Positions 1 through 12,872 of a stretch of DNA of 64,000 nucleotides are shown here, one piece after another. Location of the stretch: positions 12,005,413-12,069,412 of the forward strand of contig VZDJ01007755.1 in the NCBI GenBank assembly GCA_008694505.1, given 5' to 3'. The notes under the pieces were generated by a model. The model was not told the DNA's origin. It saw only the letters and a list, made by a program, of their open reading frames with translations, and ran no database searches. The stretch's first letter is position 1, and each line of letters starts with the position of its first letter. The translations under genes were made by a program, and so were the position numbers. The stretch comes from Cyanoderma ruficeps. Taxonomy: Eukaryota > Chordata > Aves > Passeriformes > Timaliidae.

Positions 1-3000
1 GATAGCAACTGGGAGGTTGTACCGGAACAGGTTAGATGTACAACACAGACTTAATTGAAGCAGGGTGTCTTGCAGTCTCACAGTAGCTCAGGCTTGGTCT
101 ACTTTCATATTCTGTGGGCAGTAGTGCACAAGGTATTATTCTTTTTTTTCTCTTGCCTGGTTGATGAGTAGCTCAAAATCACAGGCCTGTCTTCAGTATC
201 AAGTTTAAGCATGCCAGCAAGGAGAATGCATAGATGATTATGTGCTGGCTTAATCTATTTTACGGGTATGGTCTCCTCAAGAGCAACAGGAACAAATCAA
301 TTTCTGAATGTTCACATCCCTCTGTGGCCTAGGAGATGCACTTTTGGTCACCAGGCAACAACATTCCCTGCAAAACAGCCATTTTAGGTCCAGAGTGGGA
401 CAACAGACAGTAAGGTATTCCTATGTGCTTAAGGTATTCCTGTGTGCAACCTAGCAAGTATTTCACTTCTGCAACTTTTCAGATTGTTTCTGTCACCACT
501 GTAGGTTTTCCTTCATCAAGCCCAAGGTGCACTTTGTGAAAGCAGTGGAATTATGCCTAGCCTAGACACACTGTATAAATAAAACAGGTTGGGCCAACAA
601 ATATGCCAAATGGTTGACACTGTTGACTTTTAATAGTTGGTACTCAACAACCATAAGGAGGTATGGAACTAGTATCTCTAGTAAGATATCCTTTCTAACT
701 GTATACATGATTTTTTTTTGTGTATTTTTAAAATGTATTTTCTGCATAGTTTCTTGAGCTGAAGCTATTTATTGATTGGCAACTTGAGAACAAATTTCTC
801 CTCGCCGCTCTCCTTTCTTTGGCTTGATGTTGTGTCTGGACACAAATTTGGACCCTCAAAATTAGTTTTTATTTAAAAAGCAGTTTTAAAATAATGGCCC
901 GAGTTGTATCAGCAGACTTTAAGCAGAATTTTCCATTAAAAAAGAAGGGCCAAGATGACTGCAGGATAGCTCTCAAATATAGAATTTACACAGTATTAGC
1001 AAACTAATGGAATACAACCTCAAAGGCCAAGTTCAGATTACTTTTATGTCATTACTAATTTGAAATTACTCCATTGACTTTAATGATATCACAGACCTAA
1101 TGTATGAATTTTCCTATGCTTTCTTTTATATTTTCCAACTATAAGCAGAGAATGAAAGAATGAACTTTCATTCTGAAACCAAATTTTGTTTAGCTTAAAT
1201 CTTTAGAACCTTCAGAAGGATCTGGTACCTCATGGGTGGCTGCGAGCAGACCAGCAAGGCTTTCTGCAGGTGCAGGGCTGTACTACTGAACCTGATTACA
1301 GGATTTAAGGCTTAAAATTATAGACCAGTCAGCTCTAAGGAACAGGCTATATCCCAACCCACCTCTTGTTCTGTTGGACATGAAGAATAGTAGATAGATA
1401 CATGAGTATGTATTATGTTCCTTTTCTTTTTATATAAATTACTTTGTTTGTGTGAACAATAAAAAACCAGATCACAACATAAATAGCTTATCAGTCAAGA
1501 TTAATCACTTTAAATTATCTTACATTTAAAATTGTTCCTTATTTTAGGGTATTTTGGTAGCAATTTGAAAATAAGCTTTTTTTTTTTTTTTGCATTTCTC
1601 CCCATTATTGTACCCATCAATAGAAAAAAATTTATAAAAGTGTTTGTCCAATGTATGTTGGTAGCTCTGTAGCCTGCTGAGCTGCCAGCACATAATGGCA
1701 CTGAGTACCGCAGAAAGGTGACGCTGAGGGTGAGCTATAATTTATCCCAAGGTACGATGCTGCGGGAGTTTTACAGTTCCATTAAATGCCCCTTCCAGGC
1801 TCAGGAGTGGTATTCAAACCCTGCCATATCCGCCCTGTTTTAACTTCCCACCACATTTTCCTTTAACCCCTGCTCAGGTCTGCAGAGCTCTGTCTCCTCC
1901 CCTTACTCGCAGCCTCTGCCCTGCTGTTTGCAGACCTCCCGATGGAGTCGGTGTGGAGGGATGCTGGTGAATCAGAGAGAGAGTGCTGGAAAATGGTCAC
2001 AGCAGATGGAACGAAACCGGTTTAGTTGGCAACTCTTAACGCAGGCATTCAGGGGAGTGTTCATGAATAAAGAGAATAACTCCGTCCTGGAATTAAAAAA
2101 TGTTAAAGCGCCCATATGTAAGATGCCATCTCCACATGCGTGTGTGTGAGAGAGGCAAAGGGACAGGAGGAGCTGAGATTTCTTTGTAACAACGTTGAGT
2201 TGGAGTTTTCAAAGAAAAATGAGCCAAGGAGAGCAGATTTTTAAAAACTAAGTGTTTTAAAGTTAGAAAATGTTGACTTTACTTTAGAAACATGAAATAG
2301 AGTACAGCAGTGTGCAAACAAAACTTAGTACTGATGTATCCATCCCATATATACACACACAGTGAGAGACAGGATGACAAATTCAGTGCTACCACCTGGG
2401 CAAAGGCCAGACTTGTAGCTCAAAAGTCCAAATCTTTCCAGTGATCAGAAATAAAACCTCACAGTTTGATTTTCATGCTTCTGTGAACCTTTGCTGAGAT
2501 GACCCAGGTGACAGTGAACTTGTTTCTTCATGCTTACCCTGAGTCTCTTGTCAGTGAAGCTGGACTGGATTTGGTCACGATGCAGGGACTGCTGCTCAGA
2601 CGCTCCAGCCCTGATTTTCTTTGGATGTACCGAGTGCTGTTTCTGTGGCCACACAGCTATGTAATCAGTGGGAAATAAGCTGGAAGGTTAGGGCTGAAAT
2701 GAGCTTTTAGGCATCAGTACATCATGATTGGACTTTTCCTGATCTTTTTATGGAGAAACTTTCTTTCCCTATCCTCTGGGGCAATCACCATTGCTGTTGT
2801 TCAACTCTAAACTGAAAGGAGACAGAATCTGGGGAGACTACACAGAGACACTGCAGGTAGAGAGGGCTCCCATGAACACAGGTCCCTGAGGAAGAAGGCT
2901 AGTGCCAGTGCTGGATGAATGTGGGAGTTAATGATTCAAATTTCATTTTACACTACAAAAATAAATTAAAATTGGCTGACACTGAGCTGTGAGTTTGTCT

Positions 3001-5260
3001 GCTGTTGAAAGGAGGCAACTAGCAGCTGTTAGGTTTGGTCTGAAGGAAGCTATTTGGGTCCCAATCTTCCCCAGTTATGCAGGATACACCTGTTGAGAGT
3101 TTGCTGGTAAAAGAGGAACAAAATAAGCAGGGCGTATAAATGAGGTAGATGTGGAGAAAGATCATGAGACATCGTGGCAGGAAACACACTCTCTCCAGGA
3201 GGGAGGATCATACCAGATTCTGCAGCCTCCCATGCATCACAGAGCATCACAGGCATCTTCTGTTCCTTCTGAGTAGGTTGACTGGTCAACAGAGTCTCCA
3301 AAATTAGTAGAGCTTTACAGGATGTAAAAGATGTTTTTGTCTTGTGTATGTCATTTTAAACCTGCCAGAAGCCTCTCTGACTTTAGAAAACTCAGGCAGT
3401 GTTGGTGCAATGAGAGTTGTTTCCATTGTCCTGCAAGAGCCCTGAAAGTGATCCTGTAGCTTCCTTAGATTACCCTTTTGTTCTCTTTAAACAGATGAGT
3501 CTCAAAATTTTACAATTCCACACGCAAGGTATTTTTTAATGGTTTATGAACATAAAATATCCAGGCAGGCATTGTCAATATACAGGAAAGAAATACCACA
3601 GATTATGTCATTGAGCATTTTTTTTTCAGATGCACATGGATTTTCTTAGCAATGATCAACTTTGTCACAGACAGTTGTACAGGCTTCTAACTGCTTATTC
3701 AATAACTCTGCAAGCTGCAAAACTTGACAGTTACTGCGTGCATCTGCTGGGATTACAGCCCAGTTGTTGAAATTGAAACGGGGTGTTTGAAACATTTCCT
3801 TGTATATGTGGATACTCTTCAACTTAAGGGGCTATCTGTAGCAAACAGTTTACTTAATAAAACTGATCTATGTTATAGTTAACCTCAAGTAGAGACTTTT
3901 TTCAGAAGCAAATATTCTGTATAGACGTGGAAGGACAACATTTATCAAATGACCTACTTCTGCCTAGGATGAAACTCATTCAACCTTTTTCACTTGAGAG
4001 CCTGTAATTAAACTCCTTAGGGAAACGAAAGGTTCTACATTTTGTATTGATAGTAAGGTCTGTGTGTCTGAAGGTTTTGTACATTTTGTTACCCCAGAGA
4101 TTTTAATACAAGATATGGATGCTACAACATTTTGACTGTACTTAGAGAAAGTTAATGTGGTGAGATTACATGCACTTAAACGATTTATGAATCTAATTCA
4201 CTGAATAACTTTTAAATGGGTATGACTTGTGATTGCAATTTTTGTTGCCTCTGGACTTACACATACCACTACTGATCCTGCCAGGTGGAGTTTGTAGAAA
4301 ACTTTTGTTCAAGGCAGATCCAGAGCTGAAGTAGTTGCCACTAATAATGACCTGTCTGTAGGGTAAAGCAGCATTGTGCTGGTATATGGGAAATCACATT
4401 TAGGAATGGACTTTCACTACCCTAAGCTGATAGAAGATGAGTTAACAGGCAAGACATTATATAAGTAATTAGATACAATAAGAGAAGAACAGCTAGGGTA
4501 TGGCCAGAGGTTTCAGTGGACAGGAAAGATGAGGACCATAAACATGTTTCACAAAACTTTATTTTTCAGTGTGTATCTTTTCTGATGTGGGTGATTGTTC
4601 TGGTTTAGGGCAAATTTTGGGAGGAAACCTCTGAATAGTCACCCCAGGAGATTGATAAAGAAGTATCTATCCTGGGTTTACATTTTTCGGGTGATGAAAT
4701 TGAAGAATGGTCAGATATAGAGAAATAAAAAAAGAGGGGATATTAAATTGTAGTGCATCACTAGGACTTGCACAAATTCAAAACCACAAAAGAACTTAAG
4801 AATGAAGCAATTAAGATAACACTAAAATATACTATTCCCCACTATATATGACTATTATATAGCAGTATGGACAAAAATGAAAGAAAGGGAAAAAGGAAGG
4901 TAGTAAAGGAAAGGTAGCTCATAGAAATAACAGACTAGTGGACCGTATGTCAACACTAGGAAAAAGTAATCAGTAAGAGTCATTAAAAATTATCTTAAGC
5001 ATAAATATGAACTGGTTGGTGGAACTAGTTTGGATTTTCTGGCCATTGATGATGTTCTCCTAACTTCTTGCGTTTAAGAATCTTTCAGAAATTTTCAGGT
5101 GGAAACTTTGTTTCTTGGTTCCTTCTGAAATCAAACCCATCTGACACTGACTTTATTAAAAAGAGTTGCGACTTTGGCTATGATGACAAATTAAAACTGA
5201 TGAAGAACTGGGAAACCATAGAAAGTGTTTGAGAGCTATACAATGCAGTCCAATGTGCAC

Positions 5261-5315
5261 ATGTACACACACACGCACATACACATATATATGTATAGAT
5301 ATATACACCTACACC
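5261..5315. repeat. Mixed (AC)n/(AT)n microsatellite
   Basis: Alternating purine-pyrimidine tract that passes from ACACAC units to ATATAT units with a few interruptions. It is low-complexity sequence with no coding meaning. Confidence 0.8.
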
Positions 5316-5366
5316 TAAAGCTCAGGGAGGTGAAGGGTTTTCAACACTGGATGGAAATGCAAATTA

Positions 5367-5402
5367 ATTACATTTTACATTACATTTACACTACATTACA
5401 TA
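5367..5402. repeat. Degenerate (TTACA)n tract
   Basis: About six imperfect copies of TTACA or CATTACA lie in tandem immediately after AT-rich sequence. Confidence 0.6.
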
Positions 5403-8400
5403 TTATGTTAAGTCAAAGAAGAATTGGGAGGTAAAATAGAAATATTGTGACAAAGGGGGAAAAAAGGGAGAAATCATGACAGGCAGAGTTCCCTACACAC
5501 CGCTGCCAGATACTTTACATTTTATGCCATCATGATATTAGCTTTTTGAGAGGAAAGAAAGAATTCAAGCTTTTCAATCACATCTAAAATTTATGAAATT
5601 AATGCAATATCTCAAGGGAAATATTTAGGAATGGTTTCAAACAAATCAATAAATGTATGCAAAATGAGCACGGTGGGTGTAACAAAAATTGGCATTAGGA
5701 AAAGTATAGAGAATAACATTGATAACACATTATTCTCATTAATTAAATGGTATGTCCTTGTCTTAAATAGCAAGCTTAGTGTATTTATCTCATCTCTAAA
5801 TAGTTGCAAGAGATGAAAGGTCCACAGAAAGTAACCAAGCTTATCAAAGAAAAAGGGTACTTACATGAGAAGTAGTTTAAATGGTTATATCACTCAAAAA
5901 GATAAACATTAAGAGGAAAAATGCACTCTCATTTAAAGAGGTAGAAAGAAAGTGAGAGAAATAGTGTAGTATAAATACTGGTGAACAGCAGAGAAAATTC
6001 AGTTGCCATTCTTTTAAATTCTATTTTATGTCCTAAGGTTCTTTTGACAACCATCTCAGAAGGTAAATTCAAAGCTAGGCCGTTTTTATAAATCAAAGCA
6101 ATGGGAATGGAAAGTCTGCACTGCTGTCCCTAGAGAAACCCTAACTGATTAATCCAAAATTTCTTCCAAGGATTTTACAGGAGCTCTGTGGCTCTCATAA
6201 GGATGTAGCATGCTCTTTATGTCAGTTCAGCTTTGCTGGTTGGAGCAGAAGTGAGGACAAGGTCATGTTCATGCCCTTCCTGCTCTGTGCCACTGGGAGC
6301 GAGGGCATTGGTGTGATGGCATGAACTTGCTGCCTGGTGTCTTGCAGCATCTCCCCAGGTGTTGTCCCATAGAGCCTCTACCAGGGTTACTCATGTTCCA
6401 GCCCATGCATTCAATGCAAGGAAAGGTTTGTGGGGCATCTTGAAATCCCAGCATCCTCCCAGTCCCTTCCACTTTGTCCTGAATTTTAGCACCGCTGGTG
6501 GTCTCGGCCTTCATGCTCTTGTTTCATGAATAGCTTAAAAAGTTTTAGGTATGTCTTGTTAGGTTGGCTGATGCTATAGCAGTGGAAAACAAATTGGTCA
6601 TTATTGCATGAGGCACAGTATTTTGTGTAGGAATTTGTTTATTTACTAATTACTGAGCTCTGAAACATCTTTTGCAAACTCTCTTGCAGACTGGTACTCG
6701 AGGGTTCGTTGGTCAGTTGGACTGTAGCAGTTTCTGTGGCTTGTTGCTGTGGTGATATCACTGGTCTGGAGGAAGGAGGGAAACAAGTTTCTGAGGTCCA
6801 TCACTACTCTATGTAGACCAGTGCATGAGATTATTGTGGTTTACACAGAACATTTGCAATGAGCTACCTCTGGCTTACAATTTACTACACTCGTGGTGAG
6901 AAGGAATGTGCTGCTTTCACCTCTGTATTTTCGTCTACCTGTGTCAGCTTTTTGAGTGTGTGTAGTTGTTGAAACTATTACCAAACCCTTACTGTGGTGG
7001 GAAGAAAAGAAAAAAGAGCAGAATTGTTAGAAAATTAATGACAAGTATGGGAGGAATTAGCTCATTCAAATTACGACAATTTCTGAAAGACTTTGCTTTT
7101 TGACCAATGGCACCAGGAAGTATGGCATACATATAATTAGATGACCTGTCCCATTGCATTTCTCAAGAAATGGCAGTGGAAAGGAAAAAAGAATGTAGCT
7201 CCTTCCTTCCTCCCTTAATCTAGATATAGTTGTAGGGGTTTTTTTTATGACATCTTTTGATAACCTTTATCTTTTTATATTCTGAGAGTTCAGTAAAGCC
7301 CCCTGGCTATGGTTGCTGTAATACTGAAGTATTTCATTTGTACTGAGCAAACAGTCAGCATTCTTTTAATGAGTGCTATATTTGAATGCCAGCCATCCAT
7401 CTAAAACCTGTAGCTCAGGCAGATCTCATCTATTTATCCCTTTTTGTCTCAATTTTGGGTTTATCCAACAAGGAAATGGGATAGTAAATTCTGTATGAGT
7501 GCAGCAGCAAAAACCAGAATTCTCAAAAAGACATTTATTGTAACTTTCTTGCACATTGGCCCTGTGTTTTTTGGACAACTTGCACAAATTCTCTGCCACA
7601 TCTTACTAATGTAGAAGATCTCATTATCATTGTTTGGGTGTAACTGAGAGTTGAACTGGGCATATAGGGAGCTTTCAAATAGTTAAATTTGCATCTAAGC
7701 AAATTATAAAGCAATGTAAATAAAGCTAGCTTTGGAAGTGAATAAAGCTAGTTAAAATGAGACTACTTTCTTATTTTTTAATTGCCTCTCTATATAGCTA
7801 ATTTCAGTATTTTTCTCTTCATCCCAATTTTGGCAAGATACATCAGACCTCTAGGAAACTAAAAATACTGGAACTGAAAATACTGTTTTACCTGTATTCC
7901 TAATTGAATCTTACATTTTGAGCTGGAACCAAAAGGACCACTTGCAAAAGCTGAGTAGGAAAAAGCATTCCTAAATAAGAGAAAGCGGATCAAATGTTAT
8001 TAATAAGTAGAACATTTCAATTAATAGAATTTTAATGAACTATGCATTTTTCTGCTACTTATCATTGAACTTTAATGAATTTATAGGCAATTACAAGATT
8101 TCTTTTTTAATAAATTTAATTTTAATGGATGTAAAGTCAGGAAAATTTTCACATATACAGACTTAAAAAAATTCAAGAAATTTTCATTATCATTCTTGCT
8201 GTAATTTAAAAGCAGGCAAATAAGAAAAGTACAATATAGATGATTAAGTGATAATATTTTAAAGTAAATTAGTATTTTGCCTAATAGAGCCAAAGAGTGA
8301 ACCAACAGACCTACAAAAAAAAAAAGCTGAAAAACTGTAGCTGAAGGAAGCTGGAAGGAGTTAAGCCAGTGACATTTGTGAGGCTTTGAAGGATCTGTCC

Positions 8401-8594
8401 TGTTATCCTAAATCATGCTGGGTGAAATCCCCTCCTGGGATAGGACCAGCAGAAGGTCTGTGAATAGTTTTTTAAAAAAAATTTTGGCACAGAGGTTATG
8501 CCCTTGTTTTGAAGACATAATGCAGCCCCTGGCTGATGCTTGGGCTTTGCAATGGTCAGTGCCCGAGGGAGGAGTCCACCCACAAAACCCTGTC

Positions 8595-8613
8595 CTGGGC
8601 ATTCAATGCCCAG
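8595..8613. repeat. Perfect 9-bp inverted repeat with 1-nt centre
   Basis: Arm CTGGGCATT is followed by one C and then by its exact reverse complement AATGCCCAG. It may be a symmetric protein-binding site or a chance hairpin. Confidence 0.7.
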
Positions 8614-9654
8614 ATCACTTGGTATTGGTTGACTGCATAGCAATGACTGAACTCTCAATAGGATACATTTAGATAATATTTTTACTATTTGTGAAGAATA
8701 ATTTATATGTAAGTGCTATTTGGTTTTGCCAAGGTAAATTCCAATGTGCTAGAGACCCGAGCTTAACAAGCATATGGAGAAGTTTATAAAATGTGTAAAA
8801 ATGTCTAGAAAGGTTTAGTAACAGCAAGGCCAAATTCATCTCTAAAATAACACCAGGGCACTCTGCTCCCACCGCTTTGGTTATAATCTTCTGCAACACT
8901 GGAGTGCACTCAGTGCAATGCACTGTGCAGACAGCTCTCTGTTGTAGAAATCCCCAGGTTCTGACTGTTCAAGGAGGAATAAACCAAACCAGAGAATGAG
9001 CGTGATTTCAATCCTTTAGGCCATACATATATTTAAGTCAAATAAAAGAGCATCTCTCACCAAGTAAACACACCCAAAACATATATTCATCCTCAATTAC
9101 CCTGTTGAGGTTGTTTGTTTACTTGTTTTAAAGTAATCTCCCTTTTCCACGGATATTGCATTAGGATATCTGCTATGAGGAGAATTCAGATCTCTCCCTT
9201 TTTTTCTGTCTCTTTGAACTATATTTGCATTAGAGCAGTCCTGCTTCTAATAAGAGGGGAAGGAAAGTGAGATGAGAGAACAAATGGAGTGAAGTGTTAA
9301 AGCCAATCAAGTAAAAACAAACTTTGGCTTAATAGCTTCCTATGAGCTGATCCTTAAAGCAAGAAAGTCAGCCTTGGAAGAGATGGAGGCTGAGGAAAGT
9401 AAAATAAGCCTGGAGAACACATATCACTCATTTCACAGTAATAATAATGATAATAATAAAGCTAATGAAATCAAGCAGGCAAAAGAAAAAAGATGCTTTC
9501 TATTAACTGGGTAATAACACTACTTCTGATCTTCAAAAGTAGTATTTAAGCAGCTAGGAATACCTGTCAGCTACCTAAAAGCACAGAACAACCTTAAGAT
9601 ATTAACTGCATAACAAAACTGTCTGGAAAATGTATGGAAGATGAAACATTTTTT

Positions 9655-9681
9655 GGGGGGGCGGGGGGGGGAGGCAGGGGG
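9655..9681 (+). repeat. G-rich run, potential G-quadruplex
   Basis: The + strand has runs of 7, 9, 2 and 5 guanines separated by one to three other bases, in otherwise AT-rich DNA. With the long runs subdivided, the four G-tracts needed for a quadruplex are present. Homopolymer length in such a tract is also prone to sequencing error. Confidence 0.6.
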
Positions 9682-11116
9682 AAAGCATTTTCTCAAGGAA
9701 ATTTGATATCAGCAGAATTTTGGATAAATTCCCAACCATTTACCCATTTATTTCAAATAGGAGTCTATTAGTCAACAGTTAGTTCAATGAGTATCACAGC
9801 ATGATGTGGCAAAAAGTAGCTAAGCAGAATGTTGCTAGACACTGAAAAGCTTTTAGATACACAAATATGCAAACAGTCACTACAGGTGCTAGATACACCT
9901 AGCACTTTGAGTTTGGACATGTTTACCATTGTGTCATAGCCCCAATATCTCTGTGATGCCCACAGTGTGTTTTCCTCAATCCTTGTAATTTGTCTTTACT
10001 GCTGCAGTTTATTATTTACTAATAGGCAGAGAACATTTTTTTTCTCCCTGTGCTGCCTTTCTTTCCAGACCTCAAGGCCTGCTGTTTCTCATTTTGAATT
10101 CCAATCCAGTGGCAGGTGCCAAGATTCAGATGTATGTTATCTATGGGCAGGAGGATCAGCCCGTTTATGTGGCATCAGTTGAACTGAACCACTCCCTGTG
10201 CTGGCTGCATTTTAATATTTTTAATCTTGCTTTGGAAGGCATGCTATTTTGGTGAGAAACCAAATGCATTCAAAGCTGCACACAACAGGAGATATACAAA
10301 TGGGTTTCTAAATCTAGGCTTCTGTAAAATTACAAAAGCCAAACCAAGACAAAACAAAAAACCCCCCACTTAAACACATGTAACTGGAGAATCTATTAGG
10401 TCCAGTTCACCCACGACCATCTGGAACACTAAGTTATGTCGGATTTATCCAAACAAAACTTTGACAAAACATGAGCAGAAATGAGGTGAAGAAGTTGAGC
10501 TGAAGTAATTTTTACATAAATCTTTTAAAATGTCCAAGGCCAAGAAGGCCAATTTTAAGAATTGCTGAACGATATTACATTTATAATGTGAAATAGACCA
10601 TTTTAAAGGCAGAAAGCTGTTCCCACTGAAGTCAATAGCAAAATCTCACTGACTACAATAGTAGTGGGATTGGTCTGCTAAGTAGCAAACCATGCTTTAA
10701 AAAAATCAATACTTCAATTTTACAAGGTAATATGGATAACAGTATAGTTGCCTATTATCAGAGCCCATAGTCCGTGGATTTTATCTCTCTAATAATGGCA
10801 AGGTTTAGCACCTATCTTATGAATCATTGAGAGGAAAGACATAAGCCATTTCAAAGCATTTCCCCCGCCCCAGCCGAGAAAGCTCTCCAGAGGCAGGACG
10901 CGCTGCACCGATCCTGCCTCCATCAGCGCCGTGCAGCAAGGATTACTCTGAAATGAATGGCTGCCTCGCTCGGAAAGAAAAAAATAGCATTAATCGCCGT
11001 GGAGCTCGGGGTAGCGTTTGATGCCCAGGGCTTCCATTCCAACCCTTCGTACGTGCCAACCATAGACAGAGATGCCCCGAAATGGGTCAGGTTTTCGCCT
11101 CAAACCCCACCGATTA

Positions 11117-11156
11117 AAACGAACAAACAAACAAACAACCAAAAAACCAAAACAGA
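11117..11156. repeat. (CAAA)n-like tract
   Basis: A-rich run of CAAA/CAAC units inside the 5' part of the CpG island. It is low complexity. Confidence 0.75.
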
Positions 11157-11942
11157 ACCAGGAGATCATTTTATTTTGTATTTTCCGTTTCAAGCACTGC
11201 CGCGTTGTGATCCAAAATAGAGCTCTACCCCATGCGTTCATCTTTACGCCGAGGATATACATAGATCTTAACAGATCTAGAGATAGACTTCGGGGAGGGG
11301 AATTGAAGTCTCCCTCTCCGGCCGCACCAAGGCAGCCAGACCGCTGTGTGTTTATTCCCTGGAGTCCCCACCGGGGGTTGTCAGGGTCCCTCTGGCCGCG
11401 GGGCTCGCCGTGTGCCGGGAGCAGCGTGTCCCCCCGCGCCCCGGGTGCGGCGGAGGCGCGCTGACCGTGACTCCATCGGACATAATGAGCGCGGCGGCTC
11501 GGCAGACATGTCCCTCACCCCTCCCCCTGCAGCCATATGGTGCCGTAAACAACCGTGCCGGGACGGGGTTTTGTTGTCGTTGTGTGCGTGTCCCCCGCCC
11601 CTTCTCCCAGGGGGTGTCCCCGGGGCGCGGCCGGGGCTCCCCAGCGCCTCTCCCCGGGCGCACCTCGCCGGGGACGGGACGGGCAACGGGGGCGGCTGCG
11701 GAGGGACCACCTGCCGGGGCCACCCCTCGGGGACCGCGTCCCGGGGTCCCCCCGGGGGAAGCAGCGCGGCCGCGACGCCAGCTGGGTGCGGGGGCTGCCC
11801 CGAGAGGGGGCACAGCCCTCTCCCCTCTCCCAGCCCGGTGCCGGCTCCATTAATTGATGCAGGGCTCGGGCTGGCATTGAGGGCACGGGGGAGGGGGAGC
11901 GGGGAGAGGGTGCGGCTGTGCCGCCATCGCCTCCTCCCGCCT

Positions 11943-11956
11943 GTTCCTATGGAAAC
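11943..11956. promoter_or_regulatory. RFX X-box-like palindrome 1
   Basis: GTTCCTATGGAAAC has two half-sites around a central AT, in the arrangement of the X-box bound by RFX transcription factors (consensus half-sites GTNRCC and RGYNAC, 0-3 nt apart). Each half deviates at one position from the strict consensus. It lies in the 3' half of the CpG island, just before an (AC)n tract. Confidence 0.45.
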
Positions 11957-11973
11957 AGTGCAATACCTCCGGG

Positions 11974-12010
11974 ACACACATACACACACACACACATACA
12001 CGCACTCACT
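11974..12010. repeat. (AC)n microsatellite in CpG island
   Basis: Alternating AC units with occasional AT and GC steps lie between the two X-box-like sites. Length polymorphism would be expected. Confidence 0.85.
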
Positions 12011-12080
12011 CCCGCTCCTCGCTCCCACTCGCGGGCGGGGGGGCCCGGCCGGGCCCGGCCACCGCGCCCTCGGCAGCGCC

Positions 12081-12094
12081 GTTCCCATGGCGAC
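12081..12094. promoter_or_regulatory. RFX X-box-like palindrome 2
   Basis: GTTCCCATGGCGAC again has two half-sites around AT. On the minus strand the right half reads GTCGCC, which fits the RFX half-site consensus; the left half has one mismatch. It sits 138 bp (start to start) from the first X-box-like site, in the same CpG island. Confidence 0.4.
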
Positions 12095-12408
12095 GGGCTG
12101 CGGCAGCACCTGTGCGGCCACCGCCGCCCCCTCGGCCCGCTCCCCCCGCGCTGCCGCATCCCGGGAGAACCGGCTGTGCCAGCCCTCCGGGGAAAGGGCT
12201 GCGGGTGGCTGGGGCGGGCTGGGATTTTGTGCCGCCGCGGTGGGCACGGCCAGTCCCTGCGCAGCCATCAGCCTGCACCCAGAGCAGGCAGGGAATACTG
12301 TGAGGTACAGTAAAAACATAGTCTCCAATGTATTTTCAGTGCCCTGTGCCTGCCCGGCGTAGTGGTTGCTGCAGGCACGGGTAGCGTTACGCTGGAGATG
12401 GATGGGTG

Positions 12409-12872
12409 ATAGAATCAGAATCGTGGAATGTTAAGGGTTGGAGGGGAATCTAAAGACCGTCTACTCAAACACCCCCTGCCATGGCAAGGGACACTTCCCA
12501 CTAGACCAGGTAGCTCAAGGCCTTATCCAGGCTGGCCTTGAAAACTGCCGGGGTTGGGGCATCCACAAATTTCCTGGGCAACCTGTTCCCTTGTCTCACC
12601 ACCCTCACAGTAAAGAATTTCTTGCTAACACCTGACCTGAATTTCCCCTCTTCCAGTTTGTACCCACTGCTCCTTGTCCTATCACTACAGCTCCTGATGA
12701 AGAGTCCCTCTCCAGCTTCCATGTAGTGCCCCTGCAGATACTGTGAGGTCTCCACGCAGCCTTCTCTTCTCCAGGCTGAGCAGCCCAAACTTCCTCAGCC
12801 TGTCTTTGTAGAGGAAGTGCTCCCGTCCTCTTACCAGCTTTGTGTCCCTGCTCTGGACCTGCTGGTGATGGC
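12409..12872 (-). mobile_element. CR1 LINE fragment, 3' end (antisense)
   Basis: On the + strand the block opens with ATAGAATCAGAATCGTGGAATG, the reverse of the CR1 3' tail. On the minus strand it contains degraded coding sequence for the C-terminal end of CR1 reverse transcriptase. Recognisable motifs are [11 protein letters not shown] (about 12770), DRTRSSGYKL, KFFTVRVVRQGNRLPR and an upstream VQSRDTKLV. Similarity ends near 12872. The copy is 5'-truncated, as is usual for CR1, and broken by stops and frameshifts. It inserted about 110 bp beyond the CpG island edge. Confidence 0.9.

Larger units (their letters stand above)
1..10860. other. AT-rich noncoding DNA, probably NOL4 upstream intron
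   Basis: No coding exon, RNA gene or recognisable interspersed repeat was found here on either strand. Open frames are all under 90 codons, lack family resemblance and overlap one another on opposite strands (for example around 8408-8672). Short simple repeats and one palindrome are listed separately. Assignment to a NOL4 intron is inferred only from the position upstream of the first visible exon at 31611; the true first exons were not seen. Confidence 0.5.
10861..12295. promoter_or_regulatory. CpG island, candidate alternative promoter
   Basis: Base composition switches abruptly from AT-rich to strongly GC- and CpG-rich near 10861 and back near 12295. The core at about 11280-12250 is dense in CG dinucleotides, GGGGCGG-like boxes and (C)n/(G)n runs. 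Unmethylated CpG islands in amniote genomes usually mark promoters. It lies about 20 kb upstream of the first visible NOL4 coding exon. I could not find the known NOL4 N-terminal coding sequence in it. It may therefore be an alternative NOL4 first exon or promoter, a promoter for a divergent or antisense noncoding RNA, or an orphan intragenic island. Long open frames on both strands here (up to 338 codons) follow from the scarcity of AT-rich stop codons and are not proposed as genes. Confidence 0.75.

Noticed and set aside
8408..8672. Three overlapping 64-85 codon frames on opposite strands
   Set aside because: Mutual shadows with no splice signals, no conserved motif and no repeat match; the symmetry partly comes from the local palindrome.
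10918..10942. REST/NRSF RE1-like word near TCAGCGCCGTGCAGCAAGG
   Set aside because: The left half-site is close, but the right half lacks bases and spacing required by the canonical 21-bp motif.
11346..12362. 338-codon + strand open frame and a 315-codon minus-strand frame in the CpG island
   Set aside because: Pro/Arg/Gly/Ala-rich low-complexity translations occur in all frames on both strands at once. This is explained by GC-rich DNA lacking stop codons, and no family resemblance was seen.
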